Positions 18,432 through 32,224 of a DNA stretch of 64,000 bases are shown in pieces; position 1 is the first letter of the stretch; every line of letters starts with the position of its first letter. The DNA comes from Tipula vernalis (taxonomy: Eukaryota; Arthropoda; Insecta; Diptera; Tipulidae). A program made the translations under genes and the position numbers. The notes beneath the pieces were generated by a model that saw nothing but the letters and a program-made list of their open reading frames with translations, was not told the DNA's origin and searched no databases. The stretch spans positions 54,250,333 through 54,314,332 of the forward strand of contig OY282560.1 in NCBI GenBank assembly GCA_958295665.1. The letters are read 5' to 3'.

Positions 18432-18720
18432 CATAAAATTGAATATTCTAAGAAATGTTTAGAAATAATCGAGCATTCAAAATGAAAATTGTCACAGCAA
18501 TTACAGGTCCCGAAACCTATTGATAGAGGTTTCAACCATCGTAATCGGAGCATTTTAGATTTTTGCCGCTAAAAACTTGTGGGCAGCACAGTTAATTTTC
18601 AATAAAATTGAATTTTCTAAGAAATGTTAAGAAATAATCGAGCAATCAAAACGAAAATTGTCACAGCAATTACAGGTCCCGAAACATATTGATAGAGGTA
18701 TCAACCATCGTAATCGGACC
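18432..18720. repeat. Divergent edge monomers of the satellite
   Basis: The first two units carry private changes not seen deeper in the array: GAGCATTCAAAATG, GAGGTTTCAACC, GTGGGCAGCACAG (four bases missing), AATGTTAAGAAAT, AAACGAAAATTG and CGAAACATATTG. Array ends exchange less and drift more, so this marks a true edge. Confidence 0.8.
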
Positions 18721-21638
18721 ATTTTAGATTTTTGCCGCACAAAAACTTGTGGGCTATAGCACAGTTAATTTTCAATAAAATTGAATTTTCTAAGCAATGT
18801 TTAGAAATAATCGAGCAATCAAAATGCAAATTGTCACAGCAATTACATGTCCCGAAACCTATTGATAGAGGTATCAACCATCGTAATCGGAGCATTTTAG
18901 ATTTTTGCCGCCCAAAAACTTGTGGGCTATAGCACAGTTGATTTTCAATAAAATTGAATTTTCTAAGAAACGTTTAGAAATAATCGAGCAATCAAAATGA
19001 AAATTGTCACAGCAATTACAGGTCCCGAAACCTATTGATAGAGGTATCAACCATCGTAATCGGAGCATTTTAGATTTTTGCCGCCCAAAAACTTGTGGAC
19101 TATAGCACAGTTAATTTTCAATAAAATTGAATATTCTAAGAAATGTTTAGAAATAATCGAGCAATCAAAATGAAAACTGTCACAGCAATTACAGGTCCCG
19201 AAACCTATTGATAGAGGTATCAACCATCGTAATCGGAGCATTTTAGATTTTTGCCGCACAAAAACTTGTGGGCTATAGCACAGTTAATTTTCAATAAAAT
19301 TGAATTTTCTAAGCAATGTTTAGAAATAATCGAGCAATCAAAATGCAAATTGTCACAGCAATTACATGTCCCGAAACCTATTGATAGAGGTATCAACCAT
19401 CGTAATCGGAGCATTTTAGATTTTTGCCGCCCAAAAACTTGTGGGCTATAGCACAGTTGATTTTCAATAAAATTGAATTTTCTAAGAAACGTTTAGAAAT
19501 AATCGAGCAATCAAAATGAAAATTGTCACAGCAATTACAGGTCCCGAAAACTATTGATAGAGGTATAAACCATCGTAATCGGAGCATTTTAGATTTTTGC
19601 CGCTCAAAAACTTGTGGGCTATAGCACAATTGATTTTCAATAAAATTGAATTTTCTAAGAAATGTTTAGAAATAATCGAGCAATCAAAATGAAAATTGTC
19701 ACAGCAATTACAGGTCCCGAAACCTATTGATAGAGGTATCAACCATCGTAATCGGAGCATTTTAGATTTTTGCCGCCCAAAAACTTGTGGGCTATAGCAC
19801 AGTTAATTTTCAATAAAATTGAATATTCTAAGAAATGTTTAGAAATAATCGAGCAATCAAAATGCAAATTGTCACGGCAATTACATGTCCCGAAACCTAT
19901 TGATAGAGGTATCAACCATCGTAATCGGAGCATTTTAGATTTTTGCCGCCCAAAAACTTGTGGGCTATAGCACAGTTGATTTTCAATAAAATTGAATTTT
20001 CTAAGAAACGTTTAGAAATAATCGAGCAATCAAAATAAAAATTGTCACAGCAATTACAGGTCCCGAAACCTATTGATAGAGGTATCAACCATCGTAATCG
20101 GAGCATTTTAGATTTTTGCCGCACAAAAACTTGTGGGCTATAGCACAGTTAATTTTCAATAAAATTGAATTTTCTAAGCAATGTTTAGAAATAATCGAGC
20201 AATCAAAATGCAAATTGTCACAGCAATTACATGTCTTGAAACCTATTGATAGAGGTATCAACCATCGTAATCGGAGCATTTTAGATTTTTGCCGCTCAAA
20301 AACTTGTGGGCTATAGCACAGTTGATTTTCAATAAAATTGAATTTTCTAAGAAATGTTTAGAAATAATCGAGCAATCAAAATGAAAATTGTCACAGCAAT
20401 TACAGGTCCCGAAACCTATTGATAGAGGTATCAACCATCGAAATCGGAGCATTTTAGATTTTTGCCGCTAAAAACTTGTGGGCTATAGCACAGTTGATTT
20501 TCAATAAAATTGAATTTTCTAAGAAACGTTTAGAAATAATCGAGCAATCAAAATGAAAATTGTCACAGCAATTACAGGTCCCGAAACCTATTGATAGAGG
20601 TATCAACCATCGAAATCGGAGCATTTTAGATTTTTGCCGCTAAAAACTTGTGGGCTATAGCACAGTTGATTTTCAATAAAATTGAATTTTCTAAGAAATG
20701 TTTAGAAATAATCGAGCAATCAAAATGAAAATTGTCACAGCAATTACATGTCCCGAAACCTATTGATAGAGGTATCAACCATCGTAATCGGAGCATTTTA
20801 GATTTTTGCCGCTCAAAAACTTGTGGGCTATAGCACAATTGATTTTCAATAAAATTGAATTTTCTAAGAAATGTTTAGAAATAATCGAGCAATCAAAATG
20901 AAAATTGTCACAGCAATTACAGGTCCCGAAACCTATTGATAGAGGTATCAACCATCGAAATCGGAGCATTTTAGATTTTTGCCGCTAAAAACTTGTGGGC
21001 TATAGCACAGTTGATTTTCAATAAAATTGAATTTTCTAAGAAATGTTTAGAAATAATCGAGCAATCAAAATGAAAATTGTCACAGCAATTACAGGTCCCG
21101 AAACCTATTGATAGAGGTATCAACCATCGTAATCGGAGCATTTTAGATTTTTGCCGCCCAAAAACTTGTGGGCTATAGCACAGTTGATTTTCAATAAAAT
21201 TGAATTTTCTAAGAAATGTTTAGAAATAATCGAGCAATCAAAATGAAAATTGTCACAGCAATTACATGTCCCGAAACCTATTGATAGAGGTATCAACCAT
21301 CGTAATCGGAGCATTTTAGATTTTTGCCGCCCAAAAACTTGTGGGCTATAGCACAGTTGATTTTCAATAAAATTGAATTTTCTAAGAAACGTTTAGAAAT
21401 AATCGAGCAATCAAAATGAAAATTGTCACAGCAATTACAGGTCCCGAAACCTATTGATAGAGGTATCAACCATCGTAATCGGAGCATTTTAGATTTTTGC
21501 CGCTCAAAAACTTGTGGGCTATAGCACAGTTAATTTTCAATAAAATTGAATATTCTAAGAAATGTTTAGAAATAATCGAGCAATCAAAATGAAAACTGTC
21601 ACAGCAATTACAGGTCCCGAAACCTATTGATAGAGGTA

Positions 21639-23366
21639 TCAACCATCGTAATCGGAGCATTTTAGATTTTTGCCGCACAAAAACTTGTGGGCTATAGCAC
21701 AGTTAATTTTCAATAAAATTGAATTTTCTAAGCAATGTTTAGAAATAATCGAGCAATCAAAATGAAAACTGTCACAGCAATTACAGGTCCCGAAACCTAT
21801 TGATAGAGGTATCAACCATCGTAATCGGAGCATTTTAGATTTTTGCCGCCCAAAAACTTGTGGGCTATAGCACAGTTGATTTTCAATAAAATTGAATTTT
21901 CTAAGAAACGTTTAGAAATAATCGAGCAATCAAAATGAAAATTGTCACAGCAATTACAGGTCCCGAAACCTATTGATAGAGGTATCAACCATCGTAATCG
22001 GAGCATTTTAGATTTTTGCCGCCCAAAAACTTGTGGGCTATAGCACAATTGATTTTCAATAAAATTGAATTTTCTAAGAAATGTTTAGAAATAATCGAGC
22101 AATCAAAATGAAAATTGTCACAGCAATTACAGGTCCCGAAACCTATTGATAGAGGTATCAACCATCGAAATCGGAGCATTTTAGATTTTTGCCGCTAAAA
22201 ACTTGTGGGCTATAGCACAGTTGATTTTCAATAAAATTGAATTTTCTAAGAAACGTTTAGAAATAATCGAGCAATCAAAATGAAAATTGTCACAGCAATT
22301 ACAGGTCCCGAAACCTATTGATAGAGGTATCAACCATCGTAATCGGAGCATTTTAGATTTTTGCCGCTCAAAAACTTGTGGGCTATAGCACAATTGATTT
22401 TCAATAAAATTGAATTTTCTAAGAAATGTTTAGAAATAATCGAGCAATCAAAATGAAAATTGTCACAGCAATTACAGGTCCCGAAACCTATTGATAGAGG
22501 TATCAACCATCGTAATCGGAGCATTTTAGATTTTTGCCGCACAAAAACTTGTGGGCTATAGCACAGTTAATTTTCAATAAAATTGAATTTTCTAAGCAAT
22601 GTTTAGAAATAATCGAGCAATCAAAATGAAAACTGTCACAGCAATTACAGGTCCCGAAACCTATTGATAGAGGTATCAACCATCGTAATCGGAGCATTTT
22701 AGATTTTTGCCGCCCAAAAACTTGTGGGCTATAGCACAGTTGATTTTCAATAAAATTGAATTTTCTAAGAAACGTTTAGAAATAATCGAGCAATCAAAAT
22801 GAAAATTGTCACAGCAATTACAGGTCCCGAAACCTATTGATAGAGGTATCAACCATCGTAATCGGAGCATTTTAGATTTTTGCCGCCCAAAAACTTGTGG
22901 GCTATAGCACAATTGATTTTCAATAAAATTGAATTTTCTAAGAAATGTTTAGAAATAATCGAGCAATCAAAATGAAAATTGTCACAGCAATTACAGGTCC
23001 CGAAACCTATTGATAGAGGTATCAACCATCGAAATCGGAGCATTTTAGATTTTTGCCGCTAAAAACTTGTGGGCTATAGCACAGTTGATTTTCAATAAAA
23101 TTGAATTTTCTAAGAAATGTTTAGAAATAATCGAGCAATCAAAATGAAAATTGTCACAGCAATTACAGGTCCCGAAACCTATTGATAGAGGTATCAACCA
23201 TCGAAATCGGAGCATTTTAGATTTTTGCCGCACAAAAACTTGTGGGCTATAGCACAATTGATTTTCAATAAAATTGAATTTTCTAAGAAATGTTTAGAAA
23301 TAATCGAGCAATCAAAATGAAAATTGTCACAGCAATTACAGGTCCCGAAACCTATTGATAGAGGTA
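21639..23366. repeat. 864-bp higher-order repeat, two five-monomer units
   Basis: The rare combination AAGCAATG followed by TGAAAACTG occurs at 21731 and again at 22595, 864 bp apart. The neighbouring units at 21812/22676 and 21985/22849 also pair. Similarity weakens in the last two monomers of each unit. Confidence 0.8.
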
Positions 23367-25144
23367 TCAACCATCGAAATCGGAGCATTTTAGATTTTTG
23401 CCGCTAAAAACTTGTGGGCTATAGCACAGTTGATTTTCAATAAAATTGAATTTTCTAAGAAATGTTTAGAAATAATCGAGCAATCAAAATGAAAATTGTC
23501 ACAGCAATTACAGGTCCCGAAACCTATTGATAGAGGTATCAACCATCGTAATCGGAGCATTTTAGATTTTTGCCGCCCAAAAACTTGTGGGCTATAGCAC
23601 AGTTAATTTTCAATAAAATTGAATATTCTAAGAAATGTTTAGAAATAATCGAGCAATCAAAATGAAAACTGTCACAGCAATTACAGGTCCCGAAACCTAT
23701 TGATAGAGGTATCAACCATCGTAATCGGAGCATTTTAGATTTTTGCCGCACAAAAACTTGTGGGCTATAGCACAGTTAATTTTCAATAAAATTGAATTTT
23801 CTAAGCAATGTTTAGAAATAATCGAGCAATCAAAATGCAAATTGTCACAGCAATTACATGTCCCGAAACCTATTGATAGAGGTATCAACCATCGTAATCG
23901 GAGCATTTTAGATTTTTGCCGCCCAAAAACTTGTGGGCTATAGCACAGTTGATTTTCAATAAAATTGAATTTTCTAAGAAACGTTTAGAAATAATCGAGC
24001 AATCAAAATGAAAATTGTCACAGCAATTACAGGTCCCGAAACCTATTGATAGAGGTATCAACCATCGTAATCGGAGCATTTTAGATTTTTGCCGCACAAA
24101 AACTTGTGGGCTATAGCACAGTTAATTTTCAATAAAATTGAATTTTCTAAGCAATGTTTAGAAATAATCGAGCAATCAAAATGCAAATTGTCACAGCAAT
24201 TACATGTCCCGAAACCTATTGATAGAGGTATCAACCATCGTAATCGGAGCATTTTAGATTTTTGCCGCTCAAAAACTTGTGGGCTATAGCACAGTTGATT
24301 TTCAATAAAATTGAATTTTCCAAGAAATGTTTAGAAATAATCGAGCAATCAAAATGAAAATTGTCACAGCAATTACAGGTCCCGAAACCTATTGATAGAG
24401 GTATCAACCATCGTAATCGGAGCATTTTAGATTTTTGCCGCACAAAAACTTGTGGGCTATAGCACAGTTAATTTTCAATAAAATTGAATTTTCTAAGAAA
24501 TGTTTAGAAATAATCGAGCAATCAAAATGAAAATTGTCACAGCAATTACAGGTCCCGAAACCTATTGATAGAGGTATCAACCATCGAAATCGGAGCGTTT
24601 TAGATTTTTGCCGCCCAAAAACTTGTGGGCTATAGCACAGTTGATTTTCAATAAAATTGAATTTTCCAAGAAATGTTTAGAAATAATCGAGCAATCAAAA
24701 TGAAAATTGTCACAGCAATTACAGGTCCCGAAACCTATTGATAGAGGTATCAACCATCGTAATCGGAGCATTTTAGATTTTTGCCGCACAAAAACTTGTG
24801 GGCTATAGCACAGTTAATTTTCAATAAAATTGAATTTTCTAAGCAATGTTTAGAAATAATCGAGCAATCAAAATGCAAATTGTCACAGCAATTACATGTC
24901 CCGAAACCTATTGATAGAGGTATCAACCATCGTAATCGGACCATTTTAGATTTTTGCCGCCCAAAAACTTGTGGGCTATAGCACAGTTGATTTTCAATAA
25001 AATTGAATTTTCTAAGCAATGTTTAGAAATAATCGAGCAATCAAAATACAAATTGTCACAGCAATTACATGTCCCGAAACCTATTGATAGAGGTATCAAC
25101 CATCGTAATCGGACCATTTTAGATTTTTGCCGCCCAAAAACTTG

Positions 25145-26537
25145 TGGGCTATAGCACAGTTGATTTTCAATAAAATTGAATTTTCTAAGAAATGTTTAGA
25201 AATAATCGAGCAATCAAAATGAAAATTGTCACAGCAATTACAGGTCCCGAAACCTATTGATAGAGGTATCAACCATCGTAGTCGGACCATTTTAGATTTT
25301 TGCCGCCCAAAAACTTGTGGGCTATAGCACAGTTAATTTTCAATAAAATTGAATATTCTAAGAAATGTTTAGAAATAATCGAGCAATCAAAATGAAAATT
25401 GTCACAGCAATTACAAATCCCGAAACCTATTGATAGAGGTATCAACCATCGAAATCGAAGCATTTTAGATTTTTGCCGCACAAAAACTTGTGGGCTATAG
25501 CACAGTTAATTTTCAATAAAATTGAATTTTCTAAGAAATGTTTAGAAATAATCGAGCAATCAAAATGAAAATTGTCACAGCAATTACAGGTCCCGAAACC
25601 TATTGATAGAGGTATCAACCATCGAAATCGGAGCATTTTAGATTTTTGCCGCCCAAAAACTTGTGGGCTATAGCACAGTTAATTTTCAATAAAATTGAAT
25701 ATTCTAAGAAATGTTTAGAAATAATCGAGCAATCAAAATGAAAATTGTCACAGCAATTACAGGTCCCGAAACCTATTGATAGAGGTATCAACCATCGTAA
25801 TCGGAGCATTTTAGATTTTTGCCGCACAAAAACTTGTGGGCTATAGCACAGTTAATTTTCAATAAAATTGAATTTTCTAAGCAATGTTTAGAAATAATCG
25901 AGCAATCAAAATGCAAATTGTCACAGCAATTACATGTCCCGAAACCTATTGATATAGGTATCAACCATCGTAATCGGAGCATTTTAGATTTTTGCCGCCC
26001 AAAAACTTGTGGGCTATAGCACAGTTGATTTTCAATAAAATTGAATTTTCTAAGAAACGTTTAGAAATAATCGAGCAATCAAAATGAAAATTGTCACAGC
26101 AATTACAGGTCCCGAAACCTATTGATAGAGGTATCAACCATCGTAATCGGAGCATTTTAGATTTTTGCCGCACAAAAACTTGTGGGCTATAGCACAGTTA
26201 ATTTTCAATAAAATTGAATTTTCTAAGCAATGTTTAGAAATAATCGAGCAATCAAAATGCAAATTGTCACAGCAATTACATGTCCCGAAACCTATTGATA
26301 GAGGTATCAACCATCGTAATCGGAGCATTTTAGATTTTTGCCGCTCAAAAACTTGTGGGCTATAGCACAGTTGATTTTCAATAAAATTGAATTTTCTAAG
26401 AAATGTTTAGAAATAATCGAGCAATCAAAATGAAAATTGTCACAGCAATTACAGGTCCCGAAACCTATTGATAGAGGTATCAACCATCGAAATCGGAGCA
26501 TTTTAGATTTTTGCCGCTAAAAACTTGTGGGCTATAG
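25145..26537. repeat. Long-range duplicated block, copy 1 (partner at 58813-60205)
   Basis: Eight monomers share their order of variants with 58813-60205 at a constant offset of 33,668 bp. This includes the rare GATATAGG at 25951 (partner 59619), ACAAATCCC with CGAAATCGAAGC, and the same order of 173-bp forms. The blocks part at the left, where the partner has a 172-bp unit, and at the right, where the partner has TAGCGAG. Confidence 0.85.
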
Positions 26538-27169
26538 CACAGTTGATTTTCAATAAAATTGAATTTTCTAAGAAATGTTTAGAAATAATCGAGCAATCAA
26601 AATGAAAATTGTCACAGCAATTACAGTTCCCGAAACCTATTGATAGAGGTATCAACCATCGTAGACGGAGCATTTTAGATTTTTGCCGCCCAAAAACTTG
26701 TGGGCTATAGCACAGTTAATTTTCAATAAAATTGAATATTCTAAGAAATGTTTAGAAATAATCGAGCAATCAAAATGAAAATTGTCACAGCAATTACAAA
26801 TCCCGAAACCTATTGATAGAGGTATCAACCATCGAAATCGAAGCATTTTAGATTTTTGCCGCACAAAAACTTGTGGGCTATAGCACAGTTAATTTTCAAT
26901 AAAATTGAATTTTCTAAGAAATGTTTAGAAATAATCGAGCAATCAAAATGAAAATTGTCACAGCAATTACAGGCCCCGAAACCTATTGATAGAGGTATCA
27001 ACCATCGAAATCGGAGCATTTTAGATTTTTGCCGCTAAAAACTTGTGGGCTATAGCACAGTTGATTTTCAATAAAATTGAATTTTCTAAGAAACGTTTAG
27101 AAATAATCGAGCAATCAAAATGAAAATTGTCACAGCAATTACAGGTCCCGAAACCTATTGATAGAGGTA

Positions 27170-30100
27170 TCAACCATCGTAATCGGAGCATTTTAGATTT
27201 TTGCCGCACAAAAACTTGTGGGCTATAGCATAGTTAATTTTCAATAAAATTGAATTTTCTAAGCAATGTTTAGAAATAATCGAGCAATCAAAATGCAAAT
27301 TGTCACAGCAATTACATGTCCCGAAACCTATTGATAGAGGTATCAACCATCGTAATCGGAGCATTTTAGATTTTTGCCGCTCAAAAACTTGTGGGCTATA
27401 GCACAGTTGATTTTCAATAAAATTGAATTTTCTAAGAAATGTTTAGAAATAATCGAGCAATCAAAATGAAAATTGTCACAGCAATTACAGGTCCCGAAAC
27501 CTATTGATAGAGGTATCAACCATCGAAATCGGAGCATTTTAGATTTTTGCCGCTAAAAACTTGTGGGCTATAGCACAGTTGATTTTCAATAAAATTGAAT
27601 TTTCTAAGAAATGTTTAGAAATAATCGAGCAATCAAAATGAAAATTGTCACAGCAATTACAGTTCCCGAAACCTATTGATAGAGGTATCAACCATCGTAG
27701 TCGGAGCATTTTAGATTTTTGCCGCACAAAAACTTGTGGGCTATAGCACAGTTAATTTTCAATAAAATTGAATTTTCTAAGCAATGTTTAGAAATAATCG
27801 AGCAATCAAAATGCAAATTGTCACAGCAATTACATGTCCCGAAACCTATTGATAGAGGTATCAACCATCGTAATCGGAGCATTTTAGATTTTTGCCGCCC
27901 AAAAACTTGTGGGCTATAGCACAGTTGATTTTCAATAAAATTGAATTTTCTAAGAAACGTTTAGAAATAATCGAGCAATCAAAATGAAAATTGTCACAGC
28001 AATTACAGGTCCCGAAACCTATTGATAGAGGTATCAACCATCGTAATCGGAGCATTTTAGATTTTTGCCGCACAAAAACTTGTGGGCTATAGCACAGTTA
28101 ATTTTCAATAAAATTGAATTTTCTAAGCAATGTTTAGAAATAATCGAGCAATCAAAATGCAAATTGTCACAGCAATTACATGTCCCGAAACCTATTGATA
28201 GAGGTATCAACCATCGTAATCGGAGCATTTTAGATTTTTGCCGCTCAAAAACTTGTGGGCTATAGCACAGTTGATTTTCAATAAAATTGAATTTTCTAAG
28301 AAATGTTTAGAAATAATCGAGCAATCAAAATGAAAATTGTCACAGCAATTACAGGTCCCGAAACCTATTGATAGAGGTATCAACCATCGAAATCGGAGCA
28401 TTTTAGATTTTTGCCGCTAAAAACTTGTGGGCTATAGCACAGTTGATTTTCAATAAAATTGAATTTTCTGAGAAATGTTTAGAAATAATCGAGCAATCAA
28501 AATGAAAATTGTCACAGCAATTACAGTTCCCGAAACCTATTGATAGAGGTATCAACCATCGTAGTCGGAGCATTTTAGATTTTTGCCGCCCAAAAACTTG
28601 TGGGCTATAGCACAGTTAATTTTCAATAAAATTGAATATTCTAAGAAATGTTTAGAAATAATCGAGCAATCAAAATGAAAATTGTCACAGCAATTACAAA
28701 TCCCGAAACCTATTGATAGAGGTATCAACCATCAAAATCGAAGCATTTTAGATTTTTGCCGCACAAAAACTTGTGGGCTATAGCACAGTTAATTTTCAAT
28801 AAAATTGAATTTTCTAAGAAATGTTTAGAAATAATCGAGCAATCAAAATGAAAATTGTCACAGCAATTACAGGTCCCGAAACCTATTGATAGAGGTATCA
28901 ACCATCGAAATCGGAGCATTTTAGATTTTTGCCGCACAAAAACTTGTGGGCTATAGCATAGTTAATTTTCAATAAAATTGAATTTTCTAAGCAATGTTTA
29001 GAAATAATCGAGCAATCAAAATGCAAATTGTCACAGCAATTACAGGTCCCGAAACCTATTGATAGAGGTATCAACCATCGTAATCGGAGCATTTTAGATT
29101 TTTGCCGCTCAAAAACTTGTGGGCTATAGCACAGTTGATTTTCAATAAAATTGAATTTTCTAAGAAATGTTTAGAAATAATCGAGCAATCAAAATGAAAA
29201 TTGTCACAGCAATTACAGGTCCCGAAACCTATTGATAGAGGTATCAACCATCGAAATCGGAGCATTTTAGATTTTTGCCGCTAAAAACTTGTGGGCTATA
29301 GCACAGTTGATTTTCAATAAAATTGAATTTTCTAAGAAATGTTTAGAAATAATCGAGCAATCAAAATGAAAATTGTCACAGCAATTACAGGTCCCGAAAC
29401 CTATTGATAGAGGTATCAACCATCGTAATCGGAGCATTTTAGATTTTTGCCGCACAAAAACTTGTGGGCTATAGCACAGTTAATTTTCAATAAAATTGAA
29501 TTTTCTAAGCAATGTTTAGAAATAATCGAGCAATCAAAATGCAAATTGTCACAGCAATTACATGTCCCGAAACCTATTGATAGAGGTATCAACCATCGTA
29601 ATCGGAGCATTTTAGATTTTTGCCGCCCAAAAACTTGTGGGCTATAGCACAGTTGATTTTCAATAAAATTGAATTTTCTAAGAAACGTTTAGAAATAATC
29701 GAGCAATCAAAATGAAAATTGTCACAGCAATTACAGGTCCCGAAACCTATTGATAGAGGTATCAACCATCGTAATCGGAGCATTTTAGATTTTTGCCGCA
29801 CAAAAACTTGTGGGCTATAGCACAGTTGATTTTCAATAAAATTGAATTTTCTAAGAAACGTTTAGAAATAATCGAGCAATCAAAATGAAAATTGTCACAG
29901 CAATTACAGGTCCCGAAACCTATTGATAGAGGTATCAACCATCGTAATCGGAGCATTTTAGATTTTTGCCGCACAAAAACTTGTGGGCTATAGCACAGTT
30001 AATTTTCAATAAAATTGAATTTTCTAAGCAATGTTTAGAAATAATCGAGCAATCAAAATGCAAATTGTCACAGCAATTACAGGTCCCGAAACCTATTGAT

Positions 30101-31700
30101 AGAGGTATCAACCATCGTAATCGGAGCATTTTAGATTTTTGCCGCACAAAAACTTGTGGGCTATAGCACAGTTGATTTTCAATAAAATTGAATTTTCTAA
30201 GAAATGTTTAGAAATAATCGAGCAATCAAAATGAAAATTGTCACAGCAATTACAGGTCCCGAAACCTATTGATAGAGGTATCAACCATCGTAATCGGAGC
30301 ATTTTAGATTTTTGCCGCACAAAAACTTGTGGGCTATAGCACAGTTGATTTTCAATAAAATTGAATTTTCTAAGAAACGTTTAGAAATAATCGAGCAATC
30401 AAAATGAAAATTGTCACAGCAATTACAGGTCCCGAAACCTATTGATAGAGGTATCAACCATCGTAATCGGAGCATTTTAGATTTTTGCCGCACAAAAACT
30501 TGTGGGCTATAGCACAGTTGATTTTCAATAAAATTGAATTTTCTAAGAAATGTTTAGAAATAATCGAGCAATCAAAATGAAAATTGTCACAGCAATTACA
30601 GGTCCCGAAACCTATTGATAGAGGTATCAACCATCGAAATCGGAGCATTTTAGATTTTTGCCGCTAAAAACTTGTGGGCTATAGCACAGTTGATTTTCAA
30701 TAAAATTGAATTTTCTAAGAAACGTTTAGAAATAATCGAGCAATCAAAATGAAAATTGTCACAGCAATTACAGGTCCCGAAACCTATTGATAGAGGTATC
30801 AACCATCGTAATCGGAGCATTTTAGATTTTTGCCGCACAAAAACTTGTGGGCTATAGCATAGTTAATTTTCAATAAAATTGAATTTTCTAAGCAATGTTT
30901 AGAAATAATCGAGCAATCAAAATGCAAATTGTCACAGCAATTACATGTCCCGAAACCTATTGATAGAGGTATCAACCATCGTAATCGGAGCATTTTAGAT
31001 TTTTGCCGCTCAAAAACTTGTGGGCTATAGCACAGTTGATTTTCAATAAAATTGAATTTTCTAAGAAATGTTTAGAAATAATCGAGCAATCAAAATGAAA
31101 ATTGTCACAGCAATTACAGGTCCCGAAACCTATTGATAGAGGTATCAACCATCGAAATCGGAGCATTTTAGATTTTTGCCGCTAAAAACTTGTGGGCTAT
31201 AGCACAGTTGATTTTCAATAAAATTGAATTTTCTAAGAAATGTTTAGAAATAATCGAGCAATCAAAATGAAAATTGTCACAGCAATTACAGGTCCCGAAA
31301 CCTATTGATAGAGGTATCAACCATCGTAATCGGAGCATTTTAGATTTTTGCCGCACAAAAACTTGTGGGCTATAGCACAGTTAATTTTCAATAAAATTGA
31401 ATTTTCTAAGCAATGTTTAGAAATAATCGAGCAATCAAAATGCAAATTGTCACAGCAATTACATGTCCCGAAACCTATTGATAGAGGTATCAACCATCGT
31501 AATCGGAGCATTTTAGATTTTTGCCGCCCAAAAACTTGTGGGCTATAGCACAGTTGATTTTCAATAAAATTGAATTTTCTAAGAAACGTTTAGAAATAAT
31601 CGAGCAATCAAAATGAAAATTGTCACAGCAATTACAGGTCCCGAAACCTATTGATAGAGGTATCAACCATCGTAATCGGAGCATTTTAGATTTTTGCCGC
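27170..31700. repeat. 1728/1901-bp higher-order repeats (10 and 11 monomers)
   Basis: The marker GCATAGTTAATT (usual GCACAG) occurs at 27231, 28959 and 30860, spaced 1728 and 1901 bp. The following monomers at 27343/29071/30972, 27539/29267/31168 and 27688/29416/31317 keep the same order of variants. The spacing differs by one monomer, so unit length changes by whole monomers. Confidence 0.82.
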
Positions 31701-32224
31701 ACAAAAACTTGTGGGCTATAGCACAGTTAATTTTCAATAAAATTGAATTTTCTAAGAAACGTTTAGAAATAATCGAGCAATCAAAATGAAAATTGTCACA
31801 GCAATTACAGGTCCCGAAACCTATTGATAGAGGTATCAACCATCGTAATCGGAGCATTTTAGATTTTTGCCGCACAAAAACTTGTGGGCTATAGCACAGT
31901 TAATTTTCAATAAAATTGAATTTTCTAAGCAATGTTTAGAAATAATCGAGCAATCAAAATGCAAATAGTCACAGCAATTACATGTCCCGAAACCTATTGA
32001 TAGAGGTATCAACCATCGTAATCGGAGCATTTTAGATTTTTGCCGCTCAAAAACTTGTGGGCTATAGCACAGTTGATTTTCAATAAAATTGAATTTTCTA
32101 AGAAATGTTTAGAAATAATCGAGCAATCAAAATGAAAATTGTCACAGCAATTACAGGTCCCGAAACCTATTGATAGAGGTATCAACCATCGAAATCGGAG
32201 CATTTTAGATTTTTGCCGCTAAAA

